Under the pieces are notes generated by a model. The model made no database searches. It saw only the letters and a list, made by a program, of their open reading frames with translations, and was not told the origin of the DNA. A stretch of 64,000 bases of DNA from Ga0077555 sp963746315 (lineage in GTDB: Bacteria > Pseudomonadota > Alphaproteobacteria > Rhizobiales > Hyphomicrobiaceae), in NCBI GenBank assembly GCA_963746315.1, contig CAVVAR010000003.1, forward strand, positions 744,001 to 808,000. Reading direction: 5' to 3'. Shown here in pieces: positions 34,118 through 42,883 of this stretch. The translations under genes were made by a program, and so were the position numbers. Within the stretch, counting starts at the first letter, position 1; each line of letters opens with the position of its first letter.

Positions 34118-36121
34118 TCAGACGCCGAATGGATAGGTGTCCGGCAAGCCCTCGACCTCGGCCACGTCGAACGGGCTCACGGCACGTGTCCGGTCGATCC
34201 ATACGTACTCGTCGAATTGCCGCGGCAGGACCGCTTCGAAGTAGTGGCTGGCGAGCTCGCTCTCCGGACGGTAGATCACGCCGATCGCGCGCTCGAGACG
34301 CGGCTTCTCGAGTTTTTCCGTCAGCTCGGCGCTTCCGCCATGCCTCAGGGGCAGCAGTAAACCCGGCCCATCGGCCATATGGAATAGTCGTTCGTAGCTC
34401 TGAGGGTGAGCCGGTCGCACGTCCATGATCTGCATCGGCTCGTCCCAGCCTGAGGCTGCGGCTACGGTACCGTCGTTGGTTCCAAATCCGATAGAGTAGC
34501 AGGCCTTGCCGAAGTGCTGGCGGCAGAGCTGGCCGATGTTGTGCTCGCCGCGCCGGCCCATTTCTGTCGCTGAGGCATTGCCGATGTGCGAGTTGTGAGC
34601 CCAGACCACGGCTTTCGACTGCACGCCACGATGCTCGAGAACCCTTTTCAAAGTCTCGAACATGTGGGAATCGCGAAGGTTCCAGGAGGCTCGCGAGCCA
34701 TAGTACATGATGCGATAATACTGCTCCGCGTTGGCGACCAGATGGGCATTCTGCGCGGCATCGAAGAATCGCTCGCCGTCGCGGAGCGCATAGGCTTGTC
34801 GCTTCTCGAGCAGCTCCGTCAGGATATGGGCGACAGCCCGCTCGCACTCGTGATAGGTGCCCCGCAAAGCCGCACGGCCGTAGGCTGCGGGATCGGCCTC
34901 CCATGGTGAAAGACAGCCGTAGCGTTGCCGTGCGATGGCGGCGAGCTCGGGATCGACTGATTCCAGATAGTCGATGACGGCACGGACCGACGTATAGAGG
35001 CTGTAGAGATCCAGACCGTAGAAGGCTGTCCGCCGGCCACTGTCCCGAGACGAGTTTCGCTTGTGCAGCCAGTCGATGAAGTTGCGCGTTTCCTCGTTGC
35101 GCCACATCCAGGTCGGGAAGCGAGCGAAGGCCGTCCACTCGGAGGGCGGCACGTCGCGATGGCGGACGTAGTTGTCGATGCGGGCAGCGTCCGGCCAGTC
35201 GGCCTCGGCCGTAACGACGTCGAAGCCCTTGGCTTCGATGAGACGCTGCGTGATCCGTGCACGCATGCGGTAGAATTCTGATGTCCCATGACTGGCTTCG
35301 CCGATCAGCACGACACGGGCGTCACCAATCCGCTTGAGGAGTGGCTCGAGATCTGCGTCTTCCAGGTTTGTGAAGGCCTCGGCATGTTTGGCGATGAGGG
35401 CTGGCAGTGACACGCTGACTGCCGGTCGCGACTGCACGAGGCGGGGTGGCTTCGTTTGCCATTCGCTGTCCTCACTTTCCCAGCCTTCCTTGCCGATCAG
35501 CGGCACGAAGCGCACGTCGGCAATATCCTCGCGATCGTACTCGTCGTCGTCGGCGCGCGTGATCCTTACCAGTTCCTGGGATCGCGGATCTTTCCCGACC
35601 GGCACCACCATCCGGGCGCCGATCCTGAGCTGTCGCATGAGGGATTTCGGGACGTCAGGCGCGCCAGCCGAGACGAGAATCGCATCGAAAGGCGCCTCGT
35701 CGCTCCAGCCCTCGGTGCCGTCGGCATGGCGAACATGTACGTTGTCGCAGCCAGCCGACGCCAGATTGGCTGCAGCATTTTCAGCGAGCTGGCCAATGCG
35801 CTCGATCGTGAAGACCTCGCGCGCGATTTCCGAGAGAACCGCAGCGGCATAGCCGGAGCCCGCGCCGATCTCGAGCACCTTCTCCCCGCCGCGAAGCGCT
35901 AGCGCCTCGATCATGAACGCAACAATATAGGGTTGTGAGATCGTCTGCCCGGAACCTATGGGAAGCGGCGAATCTTCGTAAGCTTCATCGCGCAAATGCT
36001 TGGGAACGAACAATTCCCGTTGCACCTTCCGCATGGCGGCGAGGACGAGCGGATTGCGCACGCCCCTTGCCTCGACTTGCCGGGTCACGAGGCGATCGCG
36101 TTGTTGCTCCATGGTGGCCAT
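34118..36121 (-). CDS. Fusion of protein-L-isoaspartate methyltransferase and erythromycin esterase-like domain
   Basis: The protein has 667 residues. Residues 1-215 are a PCMT domain: PLPIGSGQTISQPYIVAFMI (52-71) is the isoaspartate-recognition motif, KVLEIGAGSGYAAAVL (81-96) the SAM site, and DAILVSAGAPDVP a later motif. Residues 265-660 are an erythromycin esterase-type domain: VVLIGEASHGTSEFYRMRA (270-288) and VVWAHNSHIGN carry its two conserved His, with WPDAARIDNYVR and IGFGTNDGTVAA also typical. The first part repairs damaged Asp residues. The second family includes macrolide esterases, but most members have unknown substrates. The fusion next to cbpA/cbpM/usp suggests protein-damage or stress work rather than drug resistance. 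The second ATG (36112) is an alternative start. Confidence 0.9.
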   Translation of the reverse strand: MATMEQQRDRLVTRQVEARGVRNPLVLAAMRKVQRELFVPKHLRDEAYEDSPLPIGSGQTISQPYIVAFMIEALALRGGEKVLEIGAGSGYAAAVLSEIAREVFTIERIGQLAENAAANLASAGCDNVHVRHADGTEGWSDEAPFDAILVSAGAPDVPKSLMRQLRIGARMVVPVGKDPRSQELVRITRADDDEYDREDIADVRFVPLIGKEGWESEDSEWQTKPPRLVQSRPAVSVSLPALIAKHAEAFTNLEDADLEPLLKRIGDARVVLIGEASHGTSEFYRMRARITQRLIEAKGFDVVTAEADWPDAARIDNYVRHRDVPPSEWTAFARFPTWMWRNEETRNFIDWLHKRNSSRDSGRRTAFYGLDLYSLYTSVRAVIDYLESVDPELAAIARQRYGCLSPWEADPAAYGRAALRGTYHECERAVAHILTELLEKRQAYALRDGERFFDAAQNAHLVANAEQYYRIMYYGSRASWNLRDSHMFETLKRVLEHRGVQSKAVVWAHNSHIGNASATEMGRRGEHNIGQLCRQHFGKACYSIGFGTNDGTVAAASGWDEPMQIMDVRPAHPQSYERLFHMADGPGLLLPLRHGGSAELTEKLEKPRLERAIGVIYRPESELASHYFEAVLPRQFDEYVWIDRTRAVSPFDVAEVEGLPDTYPFGV

Positions 36122-36743
36122 TCGTACCTCTCCCGGATCCTCGACTTCAGGTCACGGTGGAATGCCCAAATCGGCACTCGGGTGCCCATTCGCAGTGAAC
36201 AAATTGGCCTTTGCCCAACTCGCTGCCGCTAAAGTCGACATTTCCGCAAGCTAGGTGCCTCGTACTTCAACTCCGTCAGATCGGTCGTGGCTCTGTCAGC
36301 GGCAGCGCGCTTTCATCTGAAATCGCGAGCCGCGCCTAGCCGCCACCAAGCGTAACGCCTGTCGCCGACAACCCGTCCACGGATCACGTTGTCCAGCCCC
36401 TCCCGGGTCATAATCGAGCTTCCGGTCGAAGATTTATCATCGACAGGGCGGGGCCTCAGATTGTCGAGGCGCCGAGCCAACAATCCGTAATTATATGCTT
36501 TCGCAAAGGCCGCGACTGCGCGTTGACACCAGTCAACTCGACCAGGCGCTGTCATGATCATTAATAAGGGGCGAACATCCGCTCACAGAGGCCAACTCCG
36601 TTCTGCAGAGGATGCGCCAAGGCGACCTCACGGGAGCGGCGGTGCTGGTGCCTCATGCCTAGTCGAGGGACAGGCCTGGAGACACCTCGGAGCAATGGGC
36701 TGCAGAACGAGCCAGAGGTGCAGCGGCAGAGGGACGAGCATCG
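36122..36743. other. Divergent intergenic region, no gene recognised
   Basis: This 622-nt gap lies between the Pcm-esterase gene and the divergent cyclic-2,3-diphosphoglycerate-synthetase-like gene and should hold both promoters. A minus-strand 82-codon open frame at 36313-36561 lacks a good ribosome site and a family match, so I do not call it. The part around 36440-36560 is relatively AT-rich. No clear hairpin or repeat was found. Confidence 0.45.
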
Positions 36744-38093
36744 ATGACGACATCAACAGGGCCGCGTCGGATCGTCATCATGGGTGCGGCAGGCCGCGAC
36801 TTTCACAATTTCAATGTGGTCTATCGTAATGATCCGGCAAGCGAGGTCGTGGCGTTCACAGCGGCGCAGATCCCGGGGATCGCCGAGAGACGCTATCCCT
36901 CGTCGTTGGCCGGCCCCCGCTATCCCAACGGCATTGCCATACTCGACGAGCGCGACCTCGCCGAAATTTGCACGAGAGAGGCCATCGACGAGGTGGTCTT
37001 TGCCTACAGCGACGTCGAGCACGCCCATGTCATGCACAAGGCCTCGATAGCATTGGCGGCAGGAGCCGATTTCACTTTGCTCGGTCCGAAGCGCACCATG
37101 CTGGAGGCGCGTGTTCCGGTCGTTGCGGTGTCGGCGGTGCGGACGGGTGTTGGAAAATCGCAAGTTGCTCGCTGGCTCTCGCGACGGCTCAAGGATCGCG
37201 GCCTTCGCGTCGTCGCCATCCGCCACCCCATGCCCTATGGCCATCTCGAGCGCCAGGCCGTGCAGCGGTTCGAGCGCCTCGAGGATCTGGATGCCGCGCA
37301 GTGCACGATCGAAGAGCGGGAGGAGTACGAGCCGCATCTTGCCACCGGCAGTCTGGTGTTTGCCGGCGCCGACTATGCCCGCATCATCGAGGCCGCTCAG
37401 AACGAGGCGGATATCATCCTCTGGGACGGCGGCAACAACGACTTTCCGTTCGTGAGACCGAGCCTTCACGTCGTTCTCGTCGATCCCTTGCGACCGGGGC
37501 ATGAGACCACCCATCATCCTGGCGAGGCCGTCCTGCGCATGGCCGACGTCGTCATCGTCGCCAAGTCGAACTCGGCATCTTCGGCCGCCGTTCAACAAGT
37601 CACCGACACCGCGCGAGCTATCGCTCCCAGAGCCGAGATCATCCGTGGCGCTTCGATCATCAGCCTGGATGACCCCGAGGCAGTTCGGGGCAAGAAGGTC
37701 ATCGTCATCGACGACGGGCCGACGCTCACGCACGGCGGCATGGCTTACGGTGCGGGATATCTTGCGGCTGTCGAGGCTGGTGCACGTGATATCGTCGATC
37801 CGAGAGTGTCGGCTGTCGGGCAAATCGCAGCAGCGTTCAAACAATATCCTCACATCGGCAATGTGCTGCCGGCCCTTGGCTACTCGCAAGCACAGCTCGA
37901 CGACCTCAGGTCGACGATCAATGGCTCGCAAGCCGAGGTCGTGGTCAGCGGAACACCCAGCGATCTGGCCCGCTTGATCGCCATCGATAAGCCTGTCGTT
38001 CGTGCCCGCTACGAGTTCGCCGAGGTGGACGCGTCCCGCCTCGAACAGCGCCTCGACAAGTTTCTGCAGAGCCGTGGGATACGGCAACCGTAG
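36744..38093 (+). CDS. Cyclic 2,3-diphosphoglycerate synthetase-like GTPase/ATPase
   Basis: The 449-residue protein belongs to the COG2403-type group related to archaeal cyclic 2,3-diphosphoglycerate synthetase. An N-terminal Rossmann-like domain (RRIVIMGAAGRDFHNFNVVY, residues 8-27) is followed by VVAVSAVRTGVGKSQVARWL with a P-loop GVGKS (135-139), then IRHPMPYGHLERQAVQRF, ILWDGGNNDFPF (Walker B-like) and LVDPLRPGHETTHHPGE. In methanogens the enzyme makes a thermoprotective osmolyte; bacterial homologues have no proven product that I know of. GAGGGACGAG precedes the ATG. It is divergent from the stress gene group. Confidence 0.82.
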   Translation: MTTSTGPRRIVIMGAAGRDFHNFNVVYRNDPASEVVAFTAAQIPGIAERRYPSSLAGPRYPNGIAILDERDLAEICTREAIDEVVFAYSDVEHAHVMHKASIALAAGADFTLLGPKRTMLEARVPVVAVSAVRTGVGKSQVARWLSRRLKDRGLRVVAIRHPMPYGHLERQAVQRFERLEDLDAAQCTIEEREEYEPHLATGSLVFAGADYARIIEAAQNEADIILWDGGNNDFPFVRPSLHVVLVDPLRPGHETTHHPGEAVLRMADVVIVAKSNSASSAAVQQVTDTARAIAPRAEIIRGASIISLDDPEAVRGKKVIVIDDGPTLTHGGMAYGAGYLAAVEAGARDIVDPRVSAVGQIAAAFKQYPHIGNVLPALGYSQAQLDDLRSTINGSQAEVVVSGTPSDLARLIAIDKPVVRARYEFAEVDASRLEQRLDKFLQSRGIRQP

Positions 38094-38176
38094 GCAACGG
38101 AGTTGCTCACGATCGGTGTCCCAGCTCCGCAAGCCATGCCCACTCGGCGCTCCAGCTTCCGGTGTTCATGCTCTTG

Positions 38177-38195
38177 AAGCGAGGCAGGCTCGCTT
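38177..38195. terminator. Weak hairpin between convergent genes
   Basis: AAGCGAG and CTCGCTT form a 7-bp stem with a 5-nt loop, midway between the stop of the GTPase-like gene and the stop of the carboxylase gene. It has no T tract, so the terminator role is only suggested by position. Confidence 0.35.
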
Positions 38196-38212
38196 GCCGG
38201 CACGCGCCTCCC

Positions 38213-39745
38213 TCAAAGCGGAATATTATCGTGCTTCTTCCAGGGGTTTTCCGCCTTCTTGTTCCTGAGCATCTGCAACCCCCGGCAGATCCGCCGCCGA
38301 GTGTTCCGCGGCAGGATCACCTCGTCGATGTAGCCGCGCTCGGCGGCGACGAAGGGGTTGGCGAAGCGCTTCTGGTATTCGTCGATGCGTGCCTTGATCT
38401 TCTCCGGGTCGCCGAGTTCTGCGCGATAGAGGATCTCGGCCGCGCCCTTGGCGCCCATCACCGCGATCTCGGCTGAGGGCCACGCGTAGTTCAGGTCGCC
38501 GCGAATGTGCTTCGACGACATCACGTCATAGGCGCCGCCATAGGCCTTGCGCGTGATCAGCGTGATCTTCGGAACGGTCGCCTCGGAGTAGGCGAACAAC
38601 AGCTTGGCGCCGTGTTTGATCAGGCCGCCGTACTCTTGCGCGGTCCCCGGCAGGAAGCCCGGCACGTCGACGAACGTGATGATCGGGATCTCGAAGCAGT
38701 CGCAGAAGCGCACGAACCGCGCCGCCTTGCGCGATGCGTCCGAGTCGAGCACGCCCGCCAGCACCATCGGCTGGTTCGCGACGATGCCGACGGTGCGGCC
38801 CTCCATCCGCGCGAAGCCGACGACGATGTTCTTCGCGTAGGCTTCCTGAATCTCGAAGAAGTCGGCCTCGTCCACGACCTTGAGGATCAGCTCCTTGATG
38901 TCGTAGGGCTTGTTCGGGTTGTCCGGGATCAGCGTGTCGAGCGACGGCTCCGGCCGGTCGAACGGATCGCGCGTCGGCAGCACGGGCACGCCGGATGTAT
39001 TGTTGGCGGGCAGGAAGTCCATAAGCCGGCGCATCTGTAGCAGCGCTTCGACGTCGTTGTCGTAGCCGCGGTCGGCGATAGAGGACTTGGTCGTGTGGAT
39101 CGAGGCGCCGCCGAGCTGCTCCGCCGTGACGGTCTCGTTGGTCACCGTCTTCACGACGTCGGGGCCGGTGACGAACATGTAGCTCGTGTCGCGCACCATG
39201 AAGATGAAGTCGGTCATGGCCGGCGAGTAGACGTCGCCACCTGCGCACGGTCCCATGATCACCGAGATCTGCGGGATGACGCCGGAGGCAAGCACGTTCC
39301 TCAGGAACACCTCGCCGTAGCCGCCGAGCGCCGCCACGCCTTCCTGGATGCGCGCGCCGCCTGCGTCGAACAGGCCGATGATCGGCGCGCGGTTTTGCAG
39401 CGCCATGTCCTGGACCTTCATGATCTTCCGGGCGTGCGTCTCGCTGAGCGAGCCTCCGAAGACTGTGAAGTCCTTTGCGAACAGGTAGACCACGCGGCCG
39501 TTGATGGTGCCCCAGCCGGTGACGACGCCGTCGCCGGGGATCTTGGTTTTCTCCATGCCGAAGTCGGTCGAGCGATGCTCGACGTACATGTCGAACTCCT
39601 CGAAGGAGCCCTCGTCGAGGAGCAGCTCGATGCGCTCGCGCGCCGTAAGCTTGCCGCGTTTATGCTGGGCTGCGATCCGCGCTTCGCCGCCGCCGAGACG
39701 GGCAATCTCGCGCCGCCGCTCCAGCTCCTCGATGATGTCCTTCAT
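38213..39745 (-). CDS. pccB: Acyl-CoA (propionyl-CoA) carboxylase, beta subunit
   Basis: A complete carboxyltransferase subunit of 510 residues. It shows GKLTARERIELLLDEGSFEE, FGGSLSETHARKIMKVQD, IGLFDAGGARIQEGVAALGG (acyl-CoA oxyanion site), ISVIMGPCAGGDVYSPAMTD, VDVPGFLPGTAQEYGGLIKHG (the second, biotin oxyanion site) and ITRKAYGGAYDVMSSKHIRG. The whole matches PccB closely. With a biotinylated alpha subunit it converts propionyl-CoA to methylmalonyl-CoA. No alpha subunit lies in the window. Specificity for propionyl rather than acetyl or methylcrotonyl units is inferred from overall resemblance. Confidence 0.93.
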   Translation of the reverse strand: MKDIIEELERRREIARLGGGEARIAAQHKRGKLTARERIELLLDEGSFEEFDMYVEHRSTDFGMEKTKIPGDGVVTGWGTINGRVVYLFAKDFTVFGGSLSETHARKIMKVQDMALQNRAPIIGLFDAGGARIQEGVAALGGYGEVFLRNVLASGVIPQISVIMGPCAGGDVYSPAMTDFIFMVRDTSYMFVTGPDVVKTVTNETVTAEQLGGASIHTTKSSIADRGYDNDVEALLQMRRLMDFLPANNTSGVPVLPTRDPFDRPEPSLDTLIPDNPNKPYDIKELILKVVDEADFFEIQEAYAKNIVVGFARMEGRTVGIVANQPMVLAGVLDSDASRKAARFVRFCDCFEIPIITFVDVPGFLPGTAQEYGGLIKHGAKLLFAYSEATVPKITLITRKAYGGAYDVMSSKHIRGDLNYAWPSAEIAVMGAKGAAEILYRAELGDPEKIKARIDEYQKRFANPFVAAERGYIDEVILPRNTRRRICRGLQMLRNKKAENPWKKHDNIPL

Positions 39746-39848
39746 GGCAAAAGCCGACCCCGGGTTGATTGACCACAGGATCGGCTCTCTAGCACGGGCC
39801 GGGGGAAGCGCAAATTAGCCGTCTACCGCTTGGTTGAGCGGATCGACC

Positions 39849-40163
39849 TCAGGCGGCAGCAGTCTTGTGAGCGCTGCGGATCAAGGTAAAGCCCGTCGCC
39901 GAGATGATGAGCAGCGCAACAGCCGTCGATTGGATGATCCGGGGCGGAAACCCGTCAGCGGCGCAGACGATGGCGAGATGTGCGATCCCGAACAGACCGC
40001 CACTGAGAAGCCCCAGCCCGAGCCGGCGGACGATCCCGGAGGCAGGCGCACCCTTGGCGAGCCGCGTCTCGAGCATAGGGAAAACGAGGGCGAAGAGGGC
40101 GCCGAACACGAGGCTCTTCAGGGCGCAGGCCGCGATCACGGGGCCGAAGGCGATTTCCATCAT
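39849..40163 (-). CDS. Small integral membrane protein, function unknown
   Basis: The ATG at 40163 (a second ATG follows directly) is preceded by AAGGAG at 9 nt and gives 104 residues. Three hydrophobic helices are visible: AFGPVIAACALKSLVFGALFALVFP, LGLGLLSGGLFGIAHLAIVC and STAVALLIISATGFTLI. No charged catalytic motif is present. The family is not recognised, and the neighbours suggest no role. Confidence 0.65.
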   Translation of the reverse strand: MMEIAFGPVIAACALKSLVFGALFALVFPMLETRLAKGAPASGIVRRLGLGLLSGGLFGIAHLAIVCAADGFPPRIIQSTAVALLIISATGFTLIRSAHKTAAA

Positions 40164-40445
40164 GGCAGGGTGCTCCTTGTTTGTGGCGCCGTGAGGCGGC
40201 CTTGTTTGAACCATGATCAATTTGTACTGCTGGCATCACTAGAATGCAATACGTATCGTATCGAAAATAGATCACACCCTCGTGAGCAATGATCAGTCGT
40301 TGAGATAGGTGGCCTTTTGCTCCAGGGCGCCGCTCAGTCTCGGCCAGGCGCCGGAGGCCGGGCAGTGACGTCCTGGTTAAATGTCCGCTAGACTGACCGC
40401 CAGCACGTCAACACCAGCCAGCGATCCCCAGGGAGGCTCACGCCC

Positions 40446-40862
40446 ATGCCGCAACAGATCACCAACGGTTTCAAGAAGATGCTCGAGACCGCAAAGGGTC
40501 AGATCGAGGAGATCGAGGCGGCCGATGCCGTGAAGCTGGCGGGCCGGGACGACGTCGTGCTCGTCGACCTGCGCGATCCCCGCGAGCTCGAGCGCGAGGG
40601 CAAGGTGCCCGGCGCCTTCCACTGCCCGCGCGGAATGCTCGAGTTCTGGATCGATCCCGAGAGCCCCTATCACAAGGCCCAATTCGCCGAGGACAAGAAG
40701 TTCGTCTTCTTCTGCGCGGCAGGCTGGCGCTCGGCGCTCTCCGCCAAGACGGCGCAAGACATGGGCCTGAAGCCCGTCGCCCACATCCTCGGCGGCTTCA
40801 AAGGCTGGAAGGACGCTGGCGGTCCCGTCGAGGAATACGTGCCGAAGCATCCGAAGAAATAA
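40446..40862 (+). CDS. Single-domain rhodanese-like protein
   Basis: The 138-residue protein is one rhodanese module. DVVLVDLRDPRELEREGKVPGAFHCPRGML gives the N-terminal half, and FFCAAGWRSALSAKTAQDMG carries the active loop C-A-A-G-W-R with the catalytic Cys at about residue 97, then HILGGFKGWKDAGGP. The loop size is that of sulfurtransferases, not phosphatases. Glu-rich EGKVPGA and Trp-Arg in the loop are common in bacterial single rhodaneses of unknown acceptor. There is no signal peptide. It is followed by a strong hairpin and the convergent acyl-CoA synthetase gene. Confidence 0.9.
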   Translation: MPQQITNGFKKMLETAKGQIEEIEAADAVKLAGRDDVVLVDLRDPRELEREGKVPGAFHCPRGMLEFWIDPESPYHKAQFAEDKKFVFFCAAGWRSALSAKTAQDMGLKPVAHILGGFKGWKDAGGPVEEYVPKHPKK

Positions 40863-40870
40863 GTGGTCGA

Positions 40871-40916
40871 TCGACGGGCAGCGGCGTCCGCGAGAGCCGG
40901 TGGCCCTGCCCGTCGA
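40871..40916. terminator. Bidirectional terminator-like hairpin
   Basis: TCGACGGGCAG (40871-40881) and CTGCCCGTCGA (40906-40916) form a perfect 11-bp stem between the stop of the rhodanese gene and the stop of the convergent acyl-CoA synthetase gene. The 24-nt GC-rich loop can fold further. No T tract is seen. Confidence 0.6.
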
Positions 40917-40923
40917 AGCAGGC

Positions 40924-42873
40924 TCAAGGCTTGAGCGACTGCGCCCGCAACCCCTGCACCGCCTCCGGATTGACCAGGGACGACAAGTCGCCGGCGTCTT
41001 GGCCGAGCAGCGCCGCGCGCACGACGCGGCGCATGATCTTCATGTTTCGCGTCTTTGGCAGGTCGCCGCAGAGCACCACGTCCTTGGGTCGGAACGCAGT
41101 GCCGAGACCCCTCACGACAGCGGCGGAGATGGTGTCGGCGGCACTGTCCTTAGGCGCCGTCTCGCGCAAAACGCACGCGCAGACGATGGCAGTCCCCTTG
41201 ACCGGGTCGGGCACGCCGATCGCAGCCACCTCCTTCACGAGGCCGGTCGACAGCACCAGCCCCTCGATCTCGGATGGCCCCGTGCGCTTTCCGGCGATCT
41301 TCAGCGTGTCGTCCGAGCGTCCGAGTATGAAATAGTAGCCGTCGGCATCGCGCATGGCGAAGTCGCCGTGATGCCAGACGTGTGGCCATGTCGACCAGTA
41401 GGTCTCGATGTAGCGCGCATCATCGTGCCAGAGGCCTTGCGTCAGCCCGATCGGCGCGCGTCGCATCACGAGCTCGCCCACCTCGCCTGGACCGGCCTCG
41501 CTGCCATCCTCGCGAAGCACCGCTGCATCCGTGCCGGGCACTGGGCGTGTGAACGAGCCGGGCTTGATCGGATGCGTCACCACGGACGTGAGAATGCCAC
41601 CCATCTCCGTGCCGCCCGAGAAATTGACGATGGGTGCTCGCTTCCCGCCGATCACGTCGAACAGCCAGTGCCAGGCGTCCGTCGTCCACGCCTCGCCGGT
41701 CGAGCAGAAGACGCGCAGCGACGTGAGATCGTAGCGCGAGGCATCGAACGACGGATCGGCCATGAACGTCCGCGCGATCGTCGGTGCGATGCCGAGATAG
41801 CTGACGCGGTAGTCCGCCACGATCTGCCAGATACGGTCGGAGCGCGGATAGTCGGGTGTGCCCTCGGCGAGCACCATCGTGCCGCCCATCAGCGTCGTGC
41901 CGTAGACGAGGATCGGCCCGACCAGCCAGCCCATGTCCGACATCCAAAGAATGCGGTCGCTCGGCTTGAACTCCATGCAGATGCCGAGATCGAGCACGGT
42001 CTTCACCGGGAAGCCGCAATGCGTGTGCACGACGCCCTTGGGTTTGCCCGTGGTGCCCGACGTGTAGACCAGCAGATAGGGCGAGTTGGCCGGCATCGAG
42101 GCGGTCGCGCCGTCGCCGTCCGGGCCCTGCGCGATGAGTTCGTGCCAGCTGGCATCGATGCCGGGCGTCCAGGAGAGATCGACAACCGCGCGGTGGCACA
42201 CGATGACGTGCCGCAAGCTCGGCACCTCTGGGCGAACCTGATCGATCACCGGCTTGGCTGCTACGACCTTGCCGCGCCGATACGAGCCGTCGACGGTGAT
42301 TACGGCCTTGGCGCCCGCGTCGTTGAGCCGGGCGGCGACCGCGTCCGGCCCGAACCCCGAGAACAGCGGCAGCACGATGCCGCCGATCTTGGGCACGGCG
42401 AGCAGCGTCGTCACCGCCTCGGGCACATTCGGCAGATACATCGCGACCACGTCGCCCACGCCCAGACCCAGTCGGCGAAGGCCGGCGGCCAGCCGGCAGG
42501 CCTCGTCGTCGAGCTCACGGTAGGTGCGGGTCACCCGCTCGCCGTTCTCGCCCAGCCACTCGAGTGCGATCTTCTCGTAGGTGGAAGTGCCGCGCCATTT
42601 GTCGAGGCAGTTGAGGACGACGTTGGTCTCGGCCCCGATGCACCAGCGGGTTCGCTCGATACCTTGCGACGTGTCGATGGCTTGCGTGAAGGGCTTGGTG
42701 AACCGGTAGTCGATGTCCGCGAGCAAGGCGCGGTAGAACGCCTCGGGCTCCTCGATCGACCAGCGCAGAAGGTCATCGTAGTCGGCGCGGCCGCAATGGG
42801 CGATGAGCTTGGTGAGGTTGGCCTCGGCCACCATCTCGGGCGACGGCCGCCAAGCGATCTCATGATCGACCAA
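40924..42873 (-). CDS. AMP-forming acyl-CoA synthetase (acetyl-CoA synthetase-like)
   Basis: An ANL-superfamily enzyme of 649 residues. LLVYTSGTTGKPKGVVHTHC is the P-loop A3 motif (about 250-270). FSGGTEMGG is the A5 motif, WHHGDFAMRDADGYYFILGRSDD the A7-A8 hinge with its Asp, IAGKRTGPSEIE a following motif and LPKTRNMKIMRR the A10 loop with the catalytic Lys. A10 has N-M where acetyl-CoA synthetase has S-G, as in some broader acyl-CoA synthetases, so the acid activated need not be acetate. The N-terminal ACAS-type domain (LLRWSIEEPEAFYRALL) is present. The upstream hydrolase gene ends 10 nt before its start, so they are an operon. Confidence 0.87.
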   Translation of the reverse strand: MVDHEIAWRPSPEMVAEANLTKLIAHCGRADYDDLLRWSIEEPEAFYRALLADIDYRFTKPFTQAIDTSQGIERTRWCIGAETNVVLNCLDKWRGTSTYEKIALEWLGENGERVTRTYRELDDEACRLAAGLRRLGLGVGDVVAMYLPNVPEAVTTLLAVPKIGGIVLPLFSGFGPDAVAARLNDAGAKAVITVDGSYRRGKVVAAKPVIDQVRPEVPSLRHVIVCHRAVVDLSWTPGIDASWHELIAQGPDGDGATASMPANSPYLLVYTSGTTGKPKGVVHTHCGFPVKTVLDLGICMEFKPSDRILWMSDMGWLVGPILVYGTTLMGGTMVLAEGTPDYPRSDRIWQIVADYRVSYLGIAPTIARTFMADPSFDASRYDLTSLRVFCSTGEAWTTDAWHWLFDVIGGKRAPIVNFSGGTEMGGILTSVVTHPIKPGSFTRPVPGTDAAVLREDGSEAGPGEVGELVMRRAPIGLTQGLWHDDARYIETYWSTWPHVWHHGDFAMRDADGYYFILGRSDDTLKIAGKRTGPSEIEGLVLSTGLVKEVAAIGVPDPVKGTAIVCACVLRETAPKDSAADTISAAVVRGLGTAFRPKDVVLCGDLPKTRNMKIMRRVVRAALLGQDAGDLSSLVNPEAVQGLRAQSLKP

Positions 42874-42883
42874 TTGTGCCTCC

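Noticed and set aside
34118..35500. Antibiotic (macrolide) resistance gene
   Set aside because: The erythromycin-esterase-type domain is fused to a protein-repair methyltransferase in a chromosomal stress cluster without mobile elements, so resistance is not supported.
36313..36561. 82-codon minus-strand open frame in the Pcm-GTPase spacer
   Set aside because: It has no convincing ribosome site or recognisable motif and lies in a region expected to hold promoters.
36753..38132. 459-codon minus-strand open frame
   Set aside because: It is antisense to the cyclic-2,3-diphosphoglycerate-synthetase-like gene.
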